A stretch of 64,000 nt of DNA from Pyxicephalus adspersus (GCF_032062135.1 NC_092858.1:126792561-126856560); one strand, 5' to 3'; counted from the stretch's first letter, positions 13,580 through 24,830 are shown. A program made the numbers and translations. Notes: a model not told the origin generated them from the letters alone.

Positions 13580-13831
13580 CAGTGGTCGCCCACCTTTTGG
13601 TTGTCACGGACACTAAATTCACAGACTTCGGACCATGCATGCGCAGGGAGCCGTGTGTCACTCAAAGGGGAAGACACTTCACCCAGAGTGACGTCTGACC
13701 CAGCCACATTCAAAGACAAATCCCGCCCACCGCCCTGAGCCTGTGATCCGTACGGTTAATGTGGTCCGTGGCTCTGGCCAATGCCATGGACCACCAAAAT
13801 TTTCTCATGGACCACCGGTTCCTAACCACTG
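13580..13831. mobile_element. hAT-type MITE with perfect 8-bp target duplication
   Basis: This 252-bp element begins CAGTGGTCGCCCACC and ends GGTTCCTAACCACTG, so its termini are inverted repeats of the CAGTGG...CCACTG kind. TTCTAAGA flanks it exactly on both sides (13572-13579 and 13832-13839), the 8-bp target duplication expected of hAT transposase. It is GC-richer than its surroundings and has no transposase, so it must have been moved in trans. The overlapping open frames are spurious. Confidence 0.9.
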
Positions 13832-13883
13832 TTCTAAGACACATCACACAAAACATTATTATAATATTAATAATAATAATTGG

Positions 13884-14475
13884 AGAGAGTGCAGAGAAGG
13901 GCATCTAAACTAATAAAAGGAATGGAGGAGCTCAGCTACTATTCCCCCTTGAGAAGAGACATTTAAGGGGGGATATGATCACCCTCTATAAATATATAAA
14001 CGGTCCATATAGAGAACTCTCTTCCCCATTATTCACTTTGAGATCATTACAAAAGAACAAGAGGGCACTCTTTGCGTCTGGAGGAAAAGAAGTTTAAGCT
14101 CCGGATAAGGAAGGGATTCTTCACTGTAAGGTCTGTGAAAATGTGGAATCGGCTCCCTCAGGAAGTAGTTTCATCAACTACTAAAGATTGCTTTAACAAA
14201 AAGCTAGATGTTTTTCTAGAAGCACAGAATTTAACTGGGTATTATAGCTTTTAAGTCAAGACAACAGTGACTGTTGATCCAGGAACATCTAATTGTCTCA
14301 TGGAATCAGGAGGAATTTTTTTTCCCTTGTCGAAGCAAATTGTACCAGGGTTTTTTTGCCTCTGGACCAACTATGTCTTATAGGGTTTTATATCTGGGGT
14401 ATGTTTATTTGCCTAGTGGTTGAACTTGATGGACGTATATCTTTTTTCAACCTCACTATATATGTAATATGATAT
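13884..14475 (+). pseudogene. CR1/L2-like LINE 3' fragment, copy 1
   Basis: The fragment encodes the extreme C-terminal region of a non-LTR retrotransposon ORF2. An [15 protein letters not shown] segment comes first, then EEKKFKLRIRKGFFTVRSV and KMWNRLPQEVVSSTT, equivalent to the F-x-x-R-x-x-x-x-W-N-x-LP-x-x-V-V block near the end of CR1/L2 proteins. An extra A near 14050 shifts the frame between the two parts. The 3' tail reads GTTGAACTTGATGGACG and then TTTTTTCAACCTCACTATAT, a common frog LINE tail. It is 5'-truncated, as usual. A longer copy is at 35850-36695. It starts only about 50 bp after the hAT MITE. Confidence 0.7.
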
Positions 14476-16439
14476 TATACACACAAAATATTAAATTCTA
14501 AAGGTGCAGGTGCTTGACCCATTCTGATTTGATTGCATAACACAGCTCAGATCACATTTGTGCTTTCATACTTTGAATATCTCATTCTGCCCCATCTTAG
14601 CTACTATATTAAACTGTAATTTAAAGTATTTAAAGGGCCACTGGGGCCCATTTTTCTGATAGAAGTAGCCATTAAAAAATGGTAAACTGTAGCCATAAAG
14701 GGGTGCACATATTCAAGTTTACCTTTCCCATCAAATGCTCATTTGACCTTAAAGACCATTACACAAGAGAAAACACTCTCCATACTATTATGCCACCTAC
14801 ACTCACTATTTGTAAAGTTCTGATTGTAGCACTGGTATGTCATAGCCCAAAATGAGATTAACCTGACTAAACTACTTTTTTCAAACCTCTAGTTTTGGTA
14901 ATTAGTATATAACAAATTGCTGCTCATTTTAATTGTGCTTGGACCTTTGTTGCTTTATCCCTTGCTCTTAAAAATTCAACATGGTAAGCAGTTTCAGACT
15001 TCTTTTAAAATGTTCTTTAACCGAAAGAGCCTCCTCTCCCTGACCATTTAATACTTAACTTACCTGTTCTATCCTGTATCTCCTTTCTAAATTGCAGCTG
15101 GAGGCTCTACTAAGCTCATGCAGGTATGGCAACCACCTCCTGTGTCTATTCCTGGGAGCCATTCACTAGCCGAAATTGTGTCATTGCTCCCCCCAGGTCA
15201 TCAATAGCTTTGAGGTAGCAGAGGTAAGGTGAGTACAAGAGGGCAGACCAATCCTTTGCAGAAACCAACAACCTTGTCTTGCACAGAACAATATCTATTT
15301 AAGACATACTATATCATCCAATAGAATAACATTAAATACAATTTTACTTTGTAACTGCTGCCAGTTTGTGTATCTCACTCCAGGGTATAGGAGTTGCTTG
15401 GACCTGGTATAACCCGTTGGATCATTTCAGACTACTTCTGAAGAACTTCGCAGTAGGGGTATTTTATATGGCCTATCTTTGTAAACGAGGCCCTTGCCCT
15501 GTTCTTGCCTTTCCTTTATTGTTATGTTCATTTATCACCATCCACTGTGATGCTCTATTTATACCCCTTACTTTATTGTTCTATATCATATTAAAATATT
15601 TCTAGGTGCTGTATTTTTCAAAGTTTACAGTGAAAAACAGTATACAGCAAAAACTCAGCAGTCATGATCCTAAAATTGCTCTGTATTTTTGCAACATTAT
15701 TAAGGCTTCCTTAAATAGTCTATGTTTTCTAAGAGAACAATTTTTAGAATCTGTTGTGTTAATTTTTCTTCAAGAATTTTTCTATTAAGAAATCATCCTG
15801 TTTGAAGATTTTAAGGAAAGCAAGTTTACAAAAACTTGTAATTTAAACTGATCAGTTTGACGTACTGATACCCATAGCGTGCATGTTTTTCATTTTGACA
15901 TTGACAGTGGAGGGCTTTATAGCCCAGCTTTTGCTACCCTTTGTGTTGTCTTTTTTTTGTTGTCTAAAAAAGTATATTGCTTCCCTATGATGCTATGGAG
16001 GTATTCAGTTAGTACCTGAAAGTTTTGTTTTGCTCCATTCCCATGCTCGAAACAATTTTAAACATCAGTCACAAGTTTTCTAATCACATTTTTTAATGAC
16101 AGATGACCCATTATTGAATAAACTTACTTCTCTGCAAAAACCATAATTAAGTTCCCCCTACCTTCTTTATTATTTTAAAAATATACAGTTGATGAAATAA
16201 GCTTCTGTAACAGTCCCTTGTAATTAAAATATTAATGCATTCCTTAAAAACAGTATAAATTGTAATAATTTTGCCTTCTCATTGCACGTCATGCATTTTG
16301 CCAATCTTTTTCACCCATTCTGCAGAACCATAAGGCTATTTTCAGTCTAGCAGTAAACAGAAAGATGTTGAACCCACCCAGGCAACAACTGACAACTGGA
16401 TCGCATACAGCTTTCCTCCTCTAAAGGCTATTAAAGTTT
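14476..16439. other. No gene recognised
   Basis: No exon, RNA gene or classified repeat was identified. The open frame at 15366-15605 is hydrophobic but has no domain I can name and no neighbouring splice structure I can support. Confidence 0.4.
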
Positions 16440-16619
16440 TATTGGTAAAGCTAGGTGATCCAGCAAACCTGGAATGGATTTCTTACAAAGTAATTTGCTA
16501 TTTGTTAGCAAATTCTTTCAGTCCTGGACCAGATCCATTACAAGTTTTCTCTGTCACCCAGATTCACTGATGGAAGTGTATCCTCTCCAGTCCTAGAGAT
16601 TTTTTAATAAATCAGGCCC
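16440..16619. repeat. Palindromic MITE, copy C
   Basis: The left arm carries GGTGATCCAGCAAACCTGG. The right arm carries TCACCCAGATTCACTGATG, AGTGTATCCTCTCCAGTC and AATAAATCAGGCCC. The left terminus is eroded (TTTATTGGTAAAGC). It belongs to the family found at 1802, 9058 and 38037. Confidence 0.75.
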
Positions 16620-18450
16620 AGTATGTCAATATATAGAGATATATACCTAATTCTAGCCAGCAAACTCAATTAGTGACACTGTAAGAGCTTAAACTAGATT
16701 TCCTTTTGCCTCGTTCTGCTTTATTTTACTAAACTCTTGCTTTCCTATTATATCTCCCTACTGTGTTTATAACACAAGGCTGTTCCTGGTCCCCAGAACT
16801 TTTGATATTATTTACCTTTTTTTTTTTGCATATAGACTTACATGTAAAATATGCTTCACTTTTTGTTAGTATTCATTATTTTATCTTTATTCTTTAGTGC
16901 TGAATATTTTATTCTTTAGATAGTGTGATGGATACAAATACATTTTCAAAAAATGCTGCTTTGTGTCAAGTTTTTCATAATTTCCTGTTGAATAAAAAGT
17001 TTGAGACTTCATCACCATAAAATCCTGATAACCAATAAGAATCTACTTTTAGTTACAATTTAAGTTTAAAGCATTTGCGACATCTAGTGGCCAATATCTT
17101 CCCTTAGCCCACTGAGTTAGGAGACCCTGATCACATTTTGGTATAATATATTGTAGCTGCAGTATCATATAACAATATAAATTATTTTATTCTAGCACAT
17201 TTCTTCTACTTTGTTTTCCCTTTTACTTACTAGTGATACTTAGTGATCAGGGAAAAAATGCCAGCTATGCCATGATAGCACGCTATAGCAGCCTAATTTT
17301 GTGTGACATTTTGGGTAGCTAACTACTGTATAAAAGCTGAAATCATATTGGCTTCTGTTGGAAATGTATTTTTTTAGCACTGCATAAGGGTATTACAGTG
17401 ATTACTATAGGGAACATGTACAAGATAAATTAACCTGTAGTAACTTGTCAATAATCATTTTTCAAAAATCCTCAATGATCCAAGTGCAGGAAAGAGAACC
17501 CTATGTTTCCTGCAGGGTTATTTGCTTTTTTAAAATGCCTAAAAGATGACTGCAGTTAGTTATTTTTATCCATAAAATCCTATTCTGTGCAATTCCCCTA
17601 GTTTCTGGGCTGATGATAAGCAAAAAAGAAGGCCACATAAGGCACTTTAAAAAAAATCCTAATCTTTTGCTACTGAAAAAGTTCACAGTTCATGAGAGGG
17701 CGCACACTTTGGCCCTTTAATTACAGTTTTATTTTGGTGCATTGTTAATAGAAGATTAGCATTCTAAGTGAGCCGCCTAGAACAAGTTAATAAAGAGATG
17801 TCTTTTGGAGCAACTTCACTATATGGACCATTTGTATGTTAAAAGAAAGATACCACATCCCTCTTAAACAGCTCTAATTAATGGAGAATAAATTCAGTTG
17901 TCAACTTTGTACTCCTATGTACTCTATCTGGGGGGCAGAGTGCGAGCAGTGCTGTTTTACATCTTGTTGCCTAAAAAAATGTGGCGATGGCCAGAGTATT
18001 TTTTACTATTAGTTTATATTCCATGTACCCCATGGCTGTGAATAGTATGATAGTCATGTGACTGGCATGTAATCACATAGGCAGTGATAGGGGAAAGTCA
18101 GGTCTCAAACTTTAAACTGCTGTTGTTCCTGATTGCTAACTACAGAAGTTTCTCTTTAATTCTAAAAAAAGGAAGTGAAGGGGCACATTTACAAAAGAGT
18201 GATTGTAAAAAAAAGTTTATAAATTTGGGGTTTGCAAGTTAATGTCATCCTTTATTTGCAACAGCTAGTGATTATGTTTTTGTTGTCAGTGATTTTTTTG
18301 TATAAAAAGCACAGGACGTAACATTTAGAAGTGTGCATATGTAGCTAAATATATTGTGAAAACTGCTTTATTTTTTTTTTTTTTTTTTTGGTGAAATAAT
18401 ATTTATTACAATGTATGACAATCGGATTGCAATATAACATTTGTTTACAT
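16620..18450. other. AT-rich DNA, no gene recognised
   Basis: No gene or classified repeat was identified. The notable simple sequence is a T-run at about 18370-18389, directly upstream of the small TTAA-flanked hairpin. Confidence 0.4.
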
Positions 18451-18540
18451 TTAACCACCTGGTGAGAAAAACTCGGGGTTAACGAAAATTGCAAAAGTTT
18501 TTACCCCGAGCATGCTCGGGCTTAACGGCCAGGTGGTTAA
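18451..18540. repeat. 90-bp TTAA-flanked hairpin MITE
   Basis: TTAACCACCTGG at the left and CCAGGTGGTTAA at the right form perfect inverted ends. TTAA could be the target duplication, as in piggyBac or Kolobok elements. An inner pair, ACTCGGGGTTAA and TTACCCCGAG, plus a GAGCATGCTC palindrome make the transcript a branched hairpin. No coding capacity is present. The superfamily is inferred only from the TTAA. Confidence 0.7.
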
Positions 18541-19029
18541 ATACATGCCAGGGAGATACATATGTAAAAGAGATAAGCTGTGTGTGGTGTTATGGATCAG
18601 TACATATTTCATAACCAGTGTCAGCCTAATTTACTCTAATAAATTTCCACATTTATTTCATGGGAAAGCAAATTTCAAACCCACTGGACCCTAGGGAACC
18701 CATAGCAGGGGCCCTACCTCATCATAAATCCATATCAAAACAAAGGTGATTTTTACAGGAGATTATAGCTGGGATAATCTCTATTCTTAGGTTTGCTGTA
18801 TTTTACCAAGGGTTTCCCAAACTTTCTACAATTCTTACAGATAAAAACCATACATAATACATGACCAGGGTACAGCATAAGAAGTCCTCCACTGCTGCAA
18901 CCAATTGATCTAAACACCCCAACATCCACTTACCCCCCAAAAAAGGACCATTACACATGGAAGAAAAATTGGCCACAGCAGCCCCCATTTATTAACACCA
19001 TGTTCTTAAACACAACGATTTTATAGTAA

Positions 19030-19341
19030 TAACATTTTTAAGTATAAACCAGAACAATTCTTCTTGCAGGTCCATGAAAGTCACCAATCTTCCTTAGTAA
19101 TCCGGCTGTCTCCGCTCCCCTGCCAGGCCCCCAGGCGCTCATACCCCACCTCAGGGACAATTAGCGGACCCCCATACTCCAACTTAGCCTCCACAACAAC
19201 CGAGTGTCATGCAAGGCTAACCTTACTGTCCCAAACCAAACTTTTCCGTGTCCCCATCTCCTCTATATTTTTCCATTACCCCCCTCTAACTTCCATGGAC
19301 CCCAACAACAAAAACCTGCCACATGCCGCAAACTTGACACC
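19030..19341 (-). other. 3' flank of the Ngaro element
   Basis: This GC-rich, non-coding stretch lies between the end of the hydrolase reading and the return to AT-rich host DNA near 19050. It should contain the right-hand split repeats of the element. Small plus-strand frames here are shadows. Confidence 0.4.
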
Positions 19342-19927
19342 TTAAGTTTGCGAGCACCGCCACACCCTGACCGCCCGTTGTACCGCTTCACCCAGACTCA
19401 GCAACCACAAATCAGTACCCACCGCATTAAGATGAACGCCATCACCTCGTAAAATTAAACCAGGATCAGACTCCAACTCCCGGTGTCTTGCCACCAAGCC
19501 TCCCCATAAAACGCCCCACCACTTTATTAACCTTTACCCGGGCCTTATTCAACCTGTCAACGGAACGAGCCTGCCTCCAAGTCAATCTAACCACCATGTC
19601 TGACCATACCAAAATGGTCCCCGGGAACGCCTCCCGCAGCCGTAAACAATCGAACTTGATGTCACGAATTAATTTCCTCATAGGCCTAGCCCCCAAATCA
19701 TTCCCGCCCCCATGAAGTAACAGTACATCAGGGGCCCTATCTAGGGGCAAACCTGTTGACCTCAGGGACAACCCGCCTCCACTGCATTCCCGGGATCCCA
19801 ATCCAACGGACTTGCGCCACCTCCCTCTGCAGGCCCAACTGCCTACCATTCTCCCGCACATCAGCCCGTCTGGCCCCCCAATACACGAAGGAATGTCCTA
19901 GGATCCACACCAAGCACACCGAACGAT
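19342..19927 (-). pseudogene. Ngaro SGNH-family hydrolase domain, two frameshifts
   Basis: Three frames together carry the blocks of an SGNH (GDSL-like) esterase. The first frame has WILGHSFVYWGARRA at about 19900, with the nucleophile Ser in G-H-S. The second has PDVLLLHGGGNDLG at about 19700, with the Gly and Asn oxyanion residues, then FPGTILVWSDMVVR. The third has VARHRELE and GDGVHLNAVG at about 19435, the Asp-x-x-His block. The frame then ends at 19342. Breaks lie near 19745 and 19475. Active-site residues are all present, so loss of function is by frameshift. Such domains are known downstream of the recombinase in Ngaro elements; their substrate and role in the life cycle are unknown to me. 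Confidence 0.8.
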
Positions 19928-20046
19928 CTGCAACAAAACAGAAATAAACCACCAACTAGCACAACAATACAACCGCCAAAAAACTCCAACCCCAAGCAAA
20001 CCTCCACCTACCCCTAACAATGACCGAAATACCCACCCTACCTTCC
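19928..20046 (-). other. Spacer between recombinase and hydrolase, possible intron
   Basis: Right after the recombinase stop the minus strand has GGAAGGTAGGTGGGTA, with donor-like GTAGGT. The spacer ends in a pyrimidine-rich TTATTTCTGTTTTGTTGCAG, a strong acceptor, directly before the hydrolase reading. An intron would let a spliced RNA join the two domains. The phases of the present donors do not give a clean in-frame join, so this is a suggestion only. Confidence 0.3.
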
Positions 20047-20940
20047 TCACAGCAAATGAGGCCGCACATACAAGCGGAACCGATGGGATTCCCACCGACC
20101 AATCCTCTTGATCACCTCAGGGCCCAGGCCCCACCTAGCTGCTTCCGTGGCTGCTCTGATCCTGATAGAATGAGCGGCATACTCACCAGGTCTCCTGCCC
20201 ACCGCCTCCACGCATTTTCTGAACACTGACACAAACTGAAAACGAGTCACAAAGGAACAATCTGCATGCAGAAACAGCGGCACACCTACCCCAGGCTGCA
20301 CGGCAAGGTACTCACCCATCACCCTAACCGGACACAAGACAGCCCCTTACAGGCCTCGCAGCACCAAGCGAGCCCCCCTCCCCTCCTGATCCGTCTTTGA
20401 CCTGCGGATCCATACCCACAAATCACCGCCCACCACCTGCATATCACCCAACCTAAGGCCCCCAACTCTCACTTTACTAGGGCACACCACTTCACCCACC
20501 CGCAATGCAGCGAAAAACGTGACCACAAACACAGCCCTGAACAATACAGCCTCAAAATTGCTGCAGCACACTGTATTCAGACTGCGGCACATCTCTTCTA
20601 ACATCCCAAAAGACACAGGCCGCCTACTATCCCCCTGTACTGTCCCTTTCCTATAGCCCTTCATTGCTTGGCGGACCACAAAGCACTTTGTGTCATCCGC
20701 CCGTCCCAACAATTTAAATAAAAAGGCCAAAGCCGCCAATTTTTTTCCCATAACACCACTGGACACCCCATTCTGAAAATTTCTCAGCAAAAACAATAAC
20801 ACCATCTCCTCACCCACCAGACCTTCCACCAACCCCTGCTCCCCCTCAACAAACACCAACCACTCCTTCCAAATACCTACATAAGCCTTCCAAGTTCTTA
20901 AAGAAACAGAATTCTTGATCAAATCCGCTAGGGCCCCCAT
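20047..20940 (-). pseudogene. Ngaro tyrosine recombinase, one in-frame stop
   Basis: The ATG at 20940 overlaps the RT stop and gives MGALADLIKNSVSLRTWKAY, the SAM-like N-terminal core-binding domain. The catalytic domain shows box I in FFAALRVGEVV (Arg), box II in HSIRIRAAT (His-x-x-Arg) and GRWESHRFRLYVRP with the Trp/His position and the nucleophilic Tyr close to the C-terminus. A TAA at 20347-20349 interrupts the frame between GARLVLRGL and the CPVRVMGEYLAV segment; the frame itself is unshifted on both sides. HSFRIGAAT is the usual form, so the Gly-to-Arg change in box II may also hurt activity. In life the enzyme would recombine a circular cDNA into the genome without target duplication. 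Confidence 0.9.
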
Positions 20941-22560
20941 ATCACCGACCACAATGCCGCCGGACAAGGGGTCCCTTGTTCGTCCGCCTCCGGAGCCACC
21001 TCCCGAAATCGCTCCCACTGCAAACGAGAAAGGGAATCCGCAATTACATTCTCGCACCCAGGAACTTGCACCGCCCTTACATGAACATTCAACTGCAAAC
21101 ACAACAGGACCAAATGTTGCAACAAACAAATAACCTGAGGGGAGGACGCCGAATTATTGTTAATGACCTCCACCACTCCCATGTTGTCACAATGGAATCG
21201 GACCCTCCGATTCTGCAGCAAGTGACCCCACAACGTTAGAGCTACCACAAGCGGAAAAAGTTCCAACAAAACCAAATTAGTACACAAACCCAACCGTTGC
21301 CATTCCTCCGGCCAGGTTTCCTCACTCCAATGCCCGGGAAAATATGCCCCATAACCTGAACCCCCAGCCGCATCCGTCCAAAGATCCAAAACCCCATTAT
21401 CCCCTGTAGCTTCCATCCAAAGCGACCGGCCATTATATTGCTCCAAAAAAAGCCTCCAAACCCCTAGATCCCTCCGTAACACACTCGTCAAGCGGACAAA
21501 GTGCTCCGGCTTCCTAACCCCCACTGTAGCTGCCGCCAACCTGCGGCTGAAAATCCTCCCCATGGGCATGATCCGGCACGCAAAATTCAACTTCCCTAAC
21601 AGGGATTGTAACTCCTTCAAACGTATTTTCATCATACAACAAGCCCTCCGCACCTCCTCTTTAAGCGCCACCAACTTGTCCTCTGGCAGCCTGCATTCCA
21701 TGCGAACTGAATCCAAAACTATCCCCAAAAAAGACAACTCCGTCACCGGGCCAACGGTTTTATCACCAGCCAACGGTACACCGAACTGCTCCGCCACATG
21801 CTCCAAGGTCCCCAGCAGGTTGGCACAAACCATGGACCCCTGCGGGCCCACACACAAAAAGTCATCAAGATAATGAATTATAGACTTGACACCCGCCACC
21901 TCCTTCACCACCCATTCAATAAATGAGCTAAACATTTCAAACAAAGAACATGACACAGAGCAACCCATAGGAAAGCATTTATCAACATAGAAAGCCCCCC
22001 CCCAACAACAACCCAGCAACCAAAAACTGTCAGGATGCACCGGTAACAAACGAAACGCAGACTCAATATCAGCCTTAGCCATTAAACAACCCCTTCCTGC
22101 CCGCCGGACCAACTCAACAGCCACATCAAAGGAAGTATAAACAACCCTGCACAGCTCACGCGCTGCCATCATTGACAGATTCCCCTTTAGGATGCGATAA
22201 ATGATGTATCATTCGAAACTGATTTGGTTCCCGCTTGGGGACAACTCCCAAAGGGGAAACAACTAAATTCTCCAGCGCCATCTCCTCGAAAGGCCCCGCG
22301 ACCCAAAGCCACCTCTTTTTGCAACTTGGCGGTAACCACCCCAGGATTCAGCAACGCCGAGCGCAAATTTTTGTTAACCCCGCGTATACTCACCCGCTCA
22401 CAATGAATCCTAAAACCCTCCCGAAAACCCTCTGCCAATGCACCTGCCGCACTCCGATCTGGGTATCTACTTAGAAAATGACCCATGTTTTCCAACTTCA
22501 CTGGGGTCCTCCCTTTTTCCCGCAAGCTCATTGGAACGCCCCCGCCCCTTAGCCAAACAC
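20928..22560 (-). pseudogene. Ngaro reverse transcriptase / RNase H, two frameshifts
   Basis: The N-terminal linker (TPVKLENMGHFLSRYPDRSA) overlaps the gag end in a different frame. Frames change near 22305 and again near 22165. Between those points the sense reads SPLGVVPKREPNQFRMIHHL, RT motifs 1-2. From 22172 the frame is open to 20928 (414 codons). MAKADIESAFRLLPVHP holds the first catalytic Asp, FPMGCSVSCSLFE is motif B, HYLDDFL at about 21861-21872 is the YxDD box and LSFLGIVLDS is motif E. RNase H follows: LWTDAAGGSGYGAYF, an LELFPLVVAL Glu, FHCDNMGVVEVIN and a C-terminal ADSLSR. Catalytic residues look intact, so inactivation is by frameshift only. The RT stop lies 12 bases inside the recombinase frame. 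Confidence 0.9.
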
Positions 22561-24427
22561 CGGGCCCCCGAATGTGCCCCCCCACAAATGGAACATTCGT
22601 GCTTGAATCTACAAGTGGGACCGAACTTACATGAGCCCTCATTGAACAGCCAACAGAGCCCTTTCTTCTTACCTGCCAGGGGCCCCGCCACACCTGAACC
22701 CCCGGCATTCCCAAGAAAAGGCTGTTGGGAAATCCTCTCCGACGTCATCAAGCGCATCCAAAGGCTGATGTCCTTGTGATCCCACCGCATTCCAGGCCTC
22801 ATCGCCTTCCGCTGCCTGAACTGCTTATCATACCTAAGCCACGCTAAGCCCCCATACACCCTGTAGGCCTCACTTATAGCATCCAGGTAACAGAAAAGCG
22901 CCGAACAATTTTCCGGCGCTTTTTCCCCCACGATACTCGCCAAAATTGCAAAGGCCTGCAACCAATTTTGAAAAGTCCTTGGGATTAACCGCCACAGCCC
23001 CTTATCCTCCCCCGAGCGCTTGCCATCCCCAAGCTTCAAGTCCCGCCCACCAAAACGCTCCACCAGTAATAAGGAGAATATTTCTACAAACTCACCTTTC
23101 CAAATTTTTTCTCTCGTCTCCTGCGCCAAATGCGCACCTAGAGGGCCCTCAAAGCAGACGTAGACCTCCCCTTTCACACCATCCGCCAGTCCCTGAGAAA
23201 CCACCTCCCTGCTGCGCTCCTTACTGCCAACACCATCAGCACAAGCAGGCACCGCACCCAAAATTCCCCCTGTACTTGCAGACCCCTCTGCCGAAGCACC
23301 CACATACCCTTGCACCGGCTCATCAACCACAACCGCAGGCACCCTGTCCCCCCGATCCACACCCCCTTAATTACTGCTGCCCCTACAAGCAACACCCCCC
23401 ACAGACCCAACAGCAAACTTCAACAGCAAATCCTGCAAACCAATCAATAACTCCCCCCCCTAATAGAATCACTGTGACTGACCTCCTCCTGCTGGCAGAA
23501 CTGCATCCCACCACCGATCCCTGCGCCCTTATCTCCCATCCCCCGCATACAAACATCCTGCATATTCCCTACCAGACCCCCTCCCACCCCCCACGTACCC
23601 CAGACCCCCAAGTACTCACAAGGCTGCCGGGCTTCGATCCCGCCCGCTGCCGCCGTACTGCTCTGCCGTCTCACTGCCGGTACGCTGTCCACCTCCAGGA
23701 CCTCCCCCTCCAAAAGAGCCTCCTCCGGAATGCTCCGTTCTCCATCTCCGCCCACTTCCGGGCCCCGTCGGGTGACGTCACTGCCGGGATTCTGCGCCAA
23801 CCCGGAACTTCCTCTCTGTGTCACGCTCCTCAAGCCCCGCCCGGGACTCCGCCCGCCAGGACACAGACCGGAGCCCGCTGCCAAGGACCCGCTCCTGCTC
23901 CTCCTCGGAAGGGATGCTGCCGACTCCCGGACCTCCTCCAGTGCTGGAGCCCCTACTGCCTCCCTCACCGATCCGGATCCTGCGACTCCACTCCGGCCGT
24001 CACCTCTCCTGTCACCGCCAGCCAGCGTGAGTACCTCTTCCTCCGCCCTCAGCGCCGCTCCCCGCCTTCCTCGTCGCAGAGACCGGCCGCGTGGAGAAAC
24101 CTCTCTTGGCCGATCCGCTGTGGGGTCCCGCCTGTGAAGAGGATTCCTCCCGGCTTCCCCGCTGGAACCTTGCGATCTTCTTTTGACCGGGGGAGCTGGA
24201 GGGTCCCTTGTGGGGCTCCTGCAGCGGCGCCGGACCCCGGGCTCCATACTGGGACTTAAGTGCTCCGGCGGCCTTGACCGCCGAGCTCGTCTGGAAAGGG
24301 GGGGCTCCGTGCATGTCTCCCCCTCGACCCCTTGCAGTGCAGCAGCCAGCTGGGCCTCAAGCCACACCGCTCCTCTGGACTCAGCAGCCTGTCTCAACTT
24401 TTCCATCAGGGCCTCCACGTCAGCCAT
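22467..24427 (-). pseudogene. Ngaro Gag, broken by one frameshift and one stop
   Basis: The probable start (24427) opens with MADVEALMEKLRQAA, a short helical segment. Then comes a long Arg/Ser/Pro-rich basic region suited to RNA binding. The first frame ends at 23444. At a run of eight C (plus strand 23453-23460) the sense continues in another frame (ELLIGLQDLLLKFAV), so a homopolymer slip explains the break. An in-frame TAA follows near 23369. The rest is open to 22467. It contains a conserved globular part (LIPRTFQNWLQAFAILASI) and a zinc-binding cluster: C-x7-C-x5-C-x3-H followed by C-x2-C-x4-H-x4-C. Restored length would be about 650 residues. The stop overlaps the start of the RT frame, as expected for adjacent retrotransposon ORFs. 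Confidence 0.8.
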
Positions 24428-24830
24428 CACAGATTCAATGCAGTCCACTAGTAATTCTTTCAAAAGTGCTGCTCCCTTCCCCAAGACCACTTCTTTTTAA
24501 CCCTTCATTCTTCACCACCCCTTCATCATCCCCTCCAATCATGACACCAGCTTTTCCCACATTTACCTCCCCTCTCTTTTTTTTTTTTTTTTTTTTTACT
24601 TAAACTTTTAACCTCTATTTCCTCCGACCATTGCTCCGAGGTCCCTTCCCCTCTTCAACCTTCTAACCTTCCCACTTAAACTTTTAACCCCACACACAGC
24701 CATGCGGTCCCCCTCTTCACCATCCACCAAGCTTGCCCCTGAACTTTTAACCCCCCACCTTCAGCCTTCTATACTCCCCCTGTCATGAGGCCTTTTGCCC
24801 ATCCTGTTGCTTCAGGCCTGCTTTCCAGCT
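24428..24830 (-). other. 5' leader of the Ngaro element
   Basis: On the minus strand this is purine-rich with repeated GGTTAAAAGTT and GGGTTAAAAG-like units spaced roughly 60-75 bases, plus an A-run of 22 (plus-strand T 24577-24598). It sits directly upstream of the gag start, where the left terminal repeat and promoter of a Ngaro element should be. I could not match it to the 3' end, so the terminal repeat is unconfirmed. Confidence 0.45.

Larger units (their letters stand above)
19030..24830 (-). mobile_element. Ngaro-type (DIRS superfamily) tyrosine-recombinase retrotransposon
   Basis: A GC-rich block inside AT-rich DNA reads on the minus strand as gag, RT/RNase H, tyrosine recombinase, SGNH hydrolase. 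Use of a tyrosine recombinase instead of a DDE integrase places it in the DIRS superfamily. The hydrolase after the recombinase is characteristic of the Ngaro group. All four parts are intact enough to identify residue by residue, but each contains one to three frameshifts or stops, so this copy is dead. Outer limits are estimated from base composition; the split direct repeats expected at Ngaro ends were not resolved by eye. Confidence 0.85.

Noticed and set aside
19064..22779. Several other plus-strand frames of 60-113 codons over the Ngaro element
   Set aside because: They mirror the minus-strand gag, RT, recombinase and hydrolase readings, which carry the conserved motifs.
22946..24259. 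437-codon proline-rich open frame on the plus strand
   Set aside because: It lies entirely opposite the Ngaro gag region. Its Pro/His/Ser-rich composition is what the reverse complement of the GC-rich Arg/Gly coding strand gives. No domain is recognisable.
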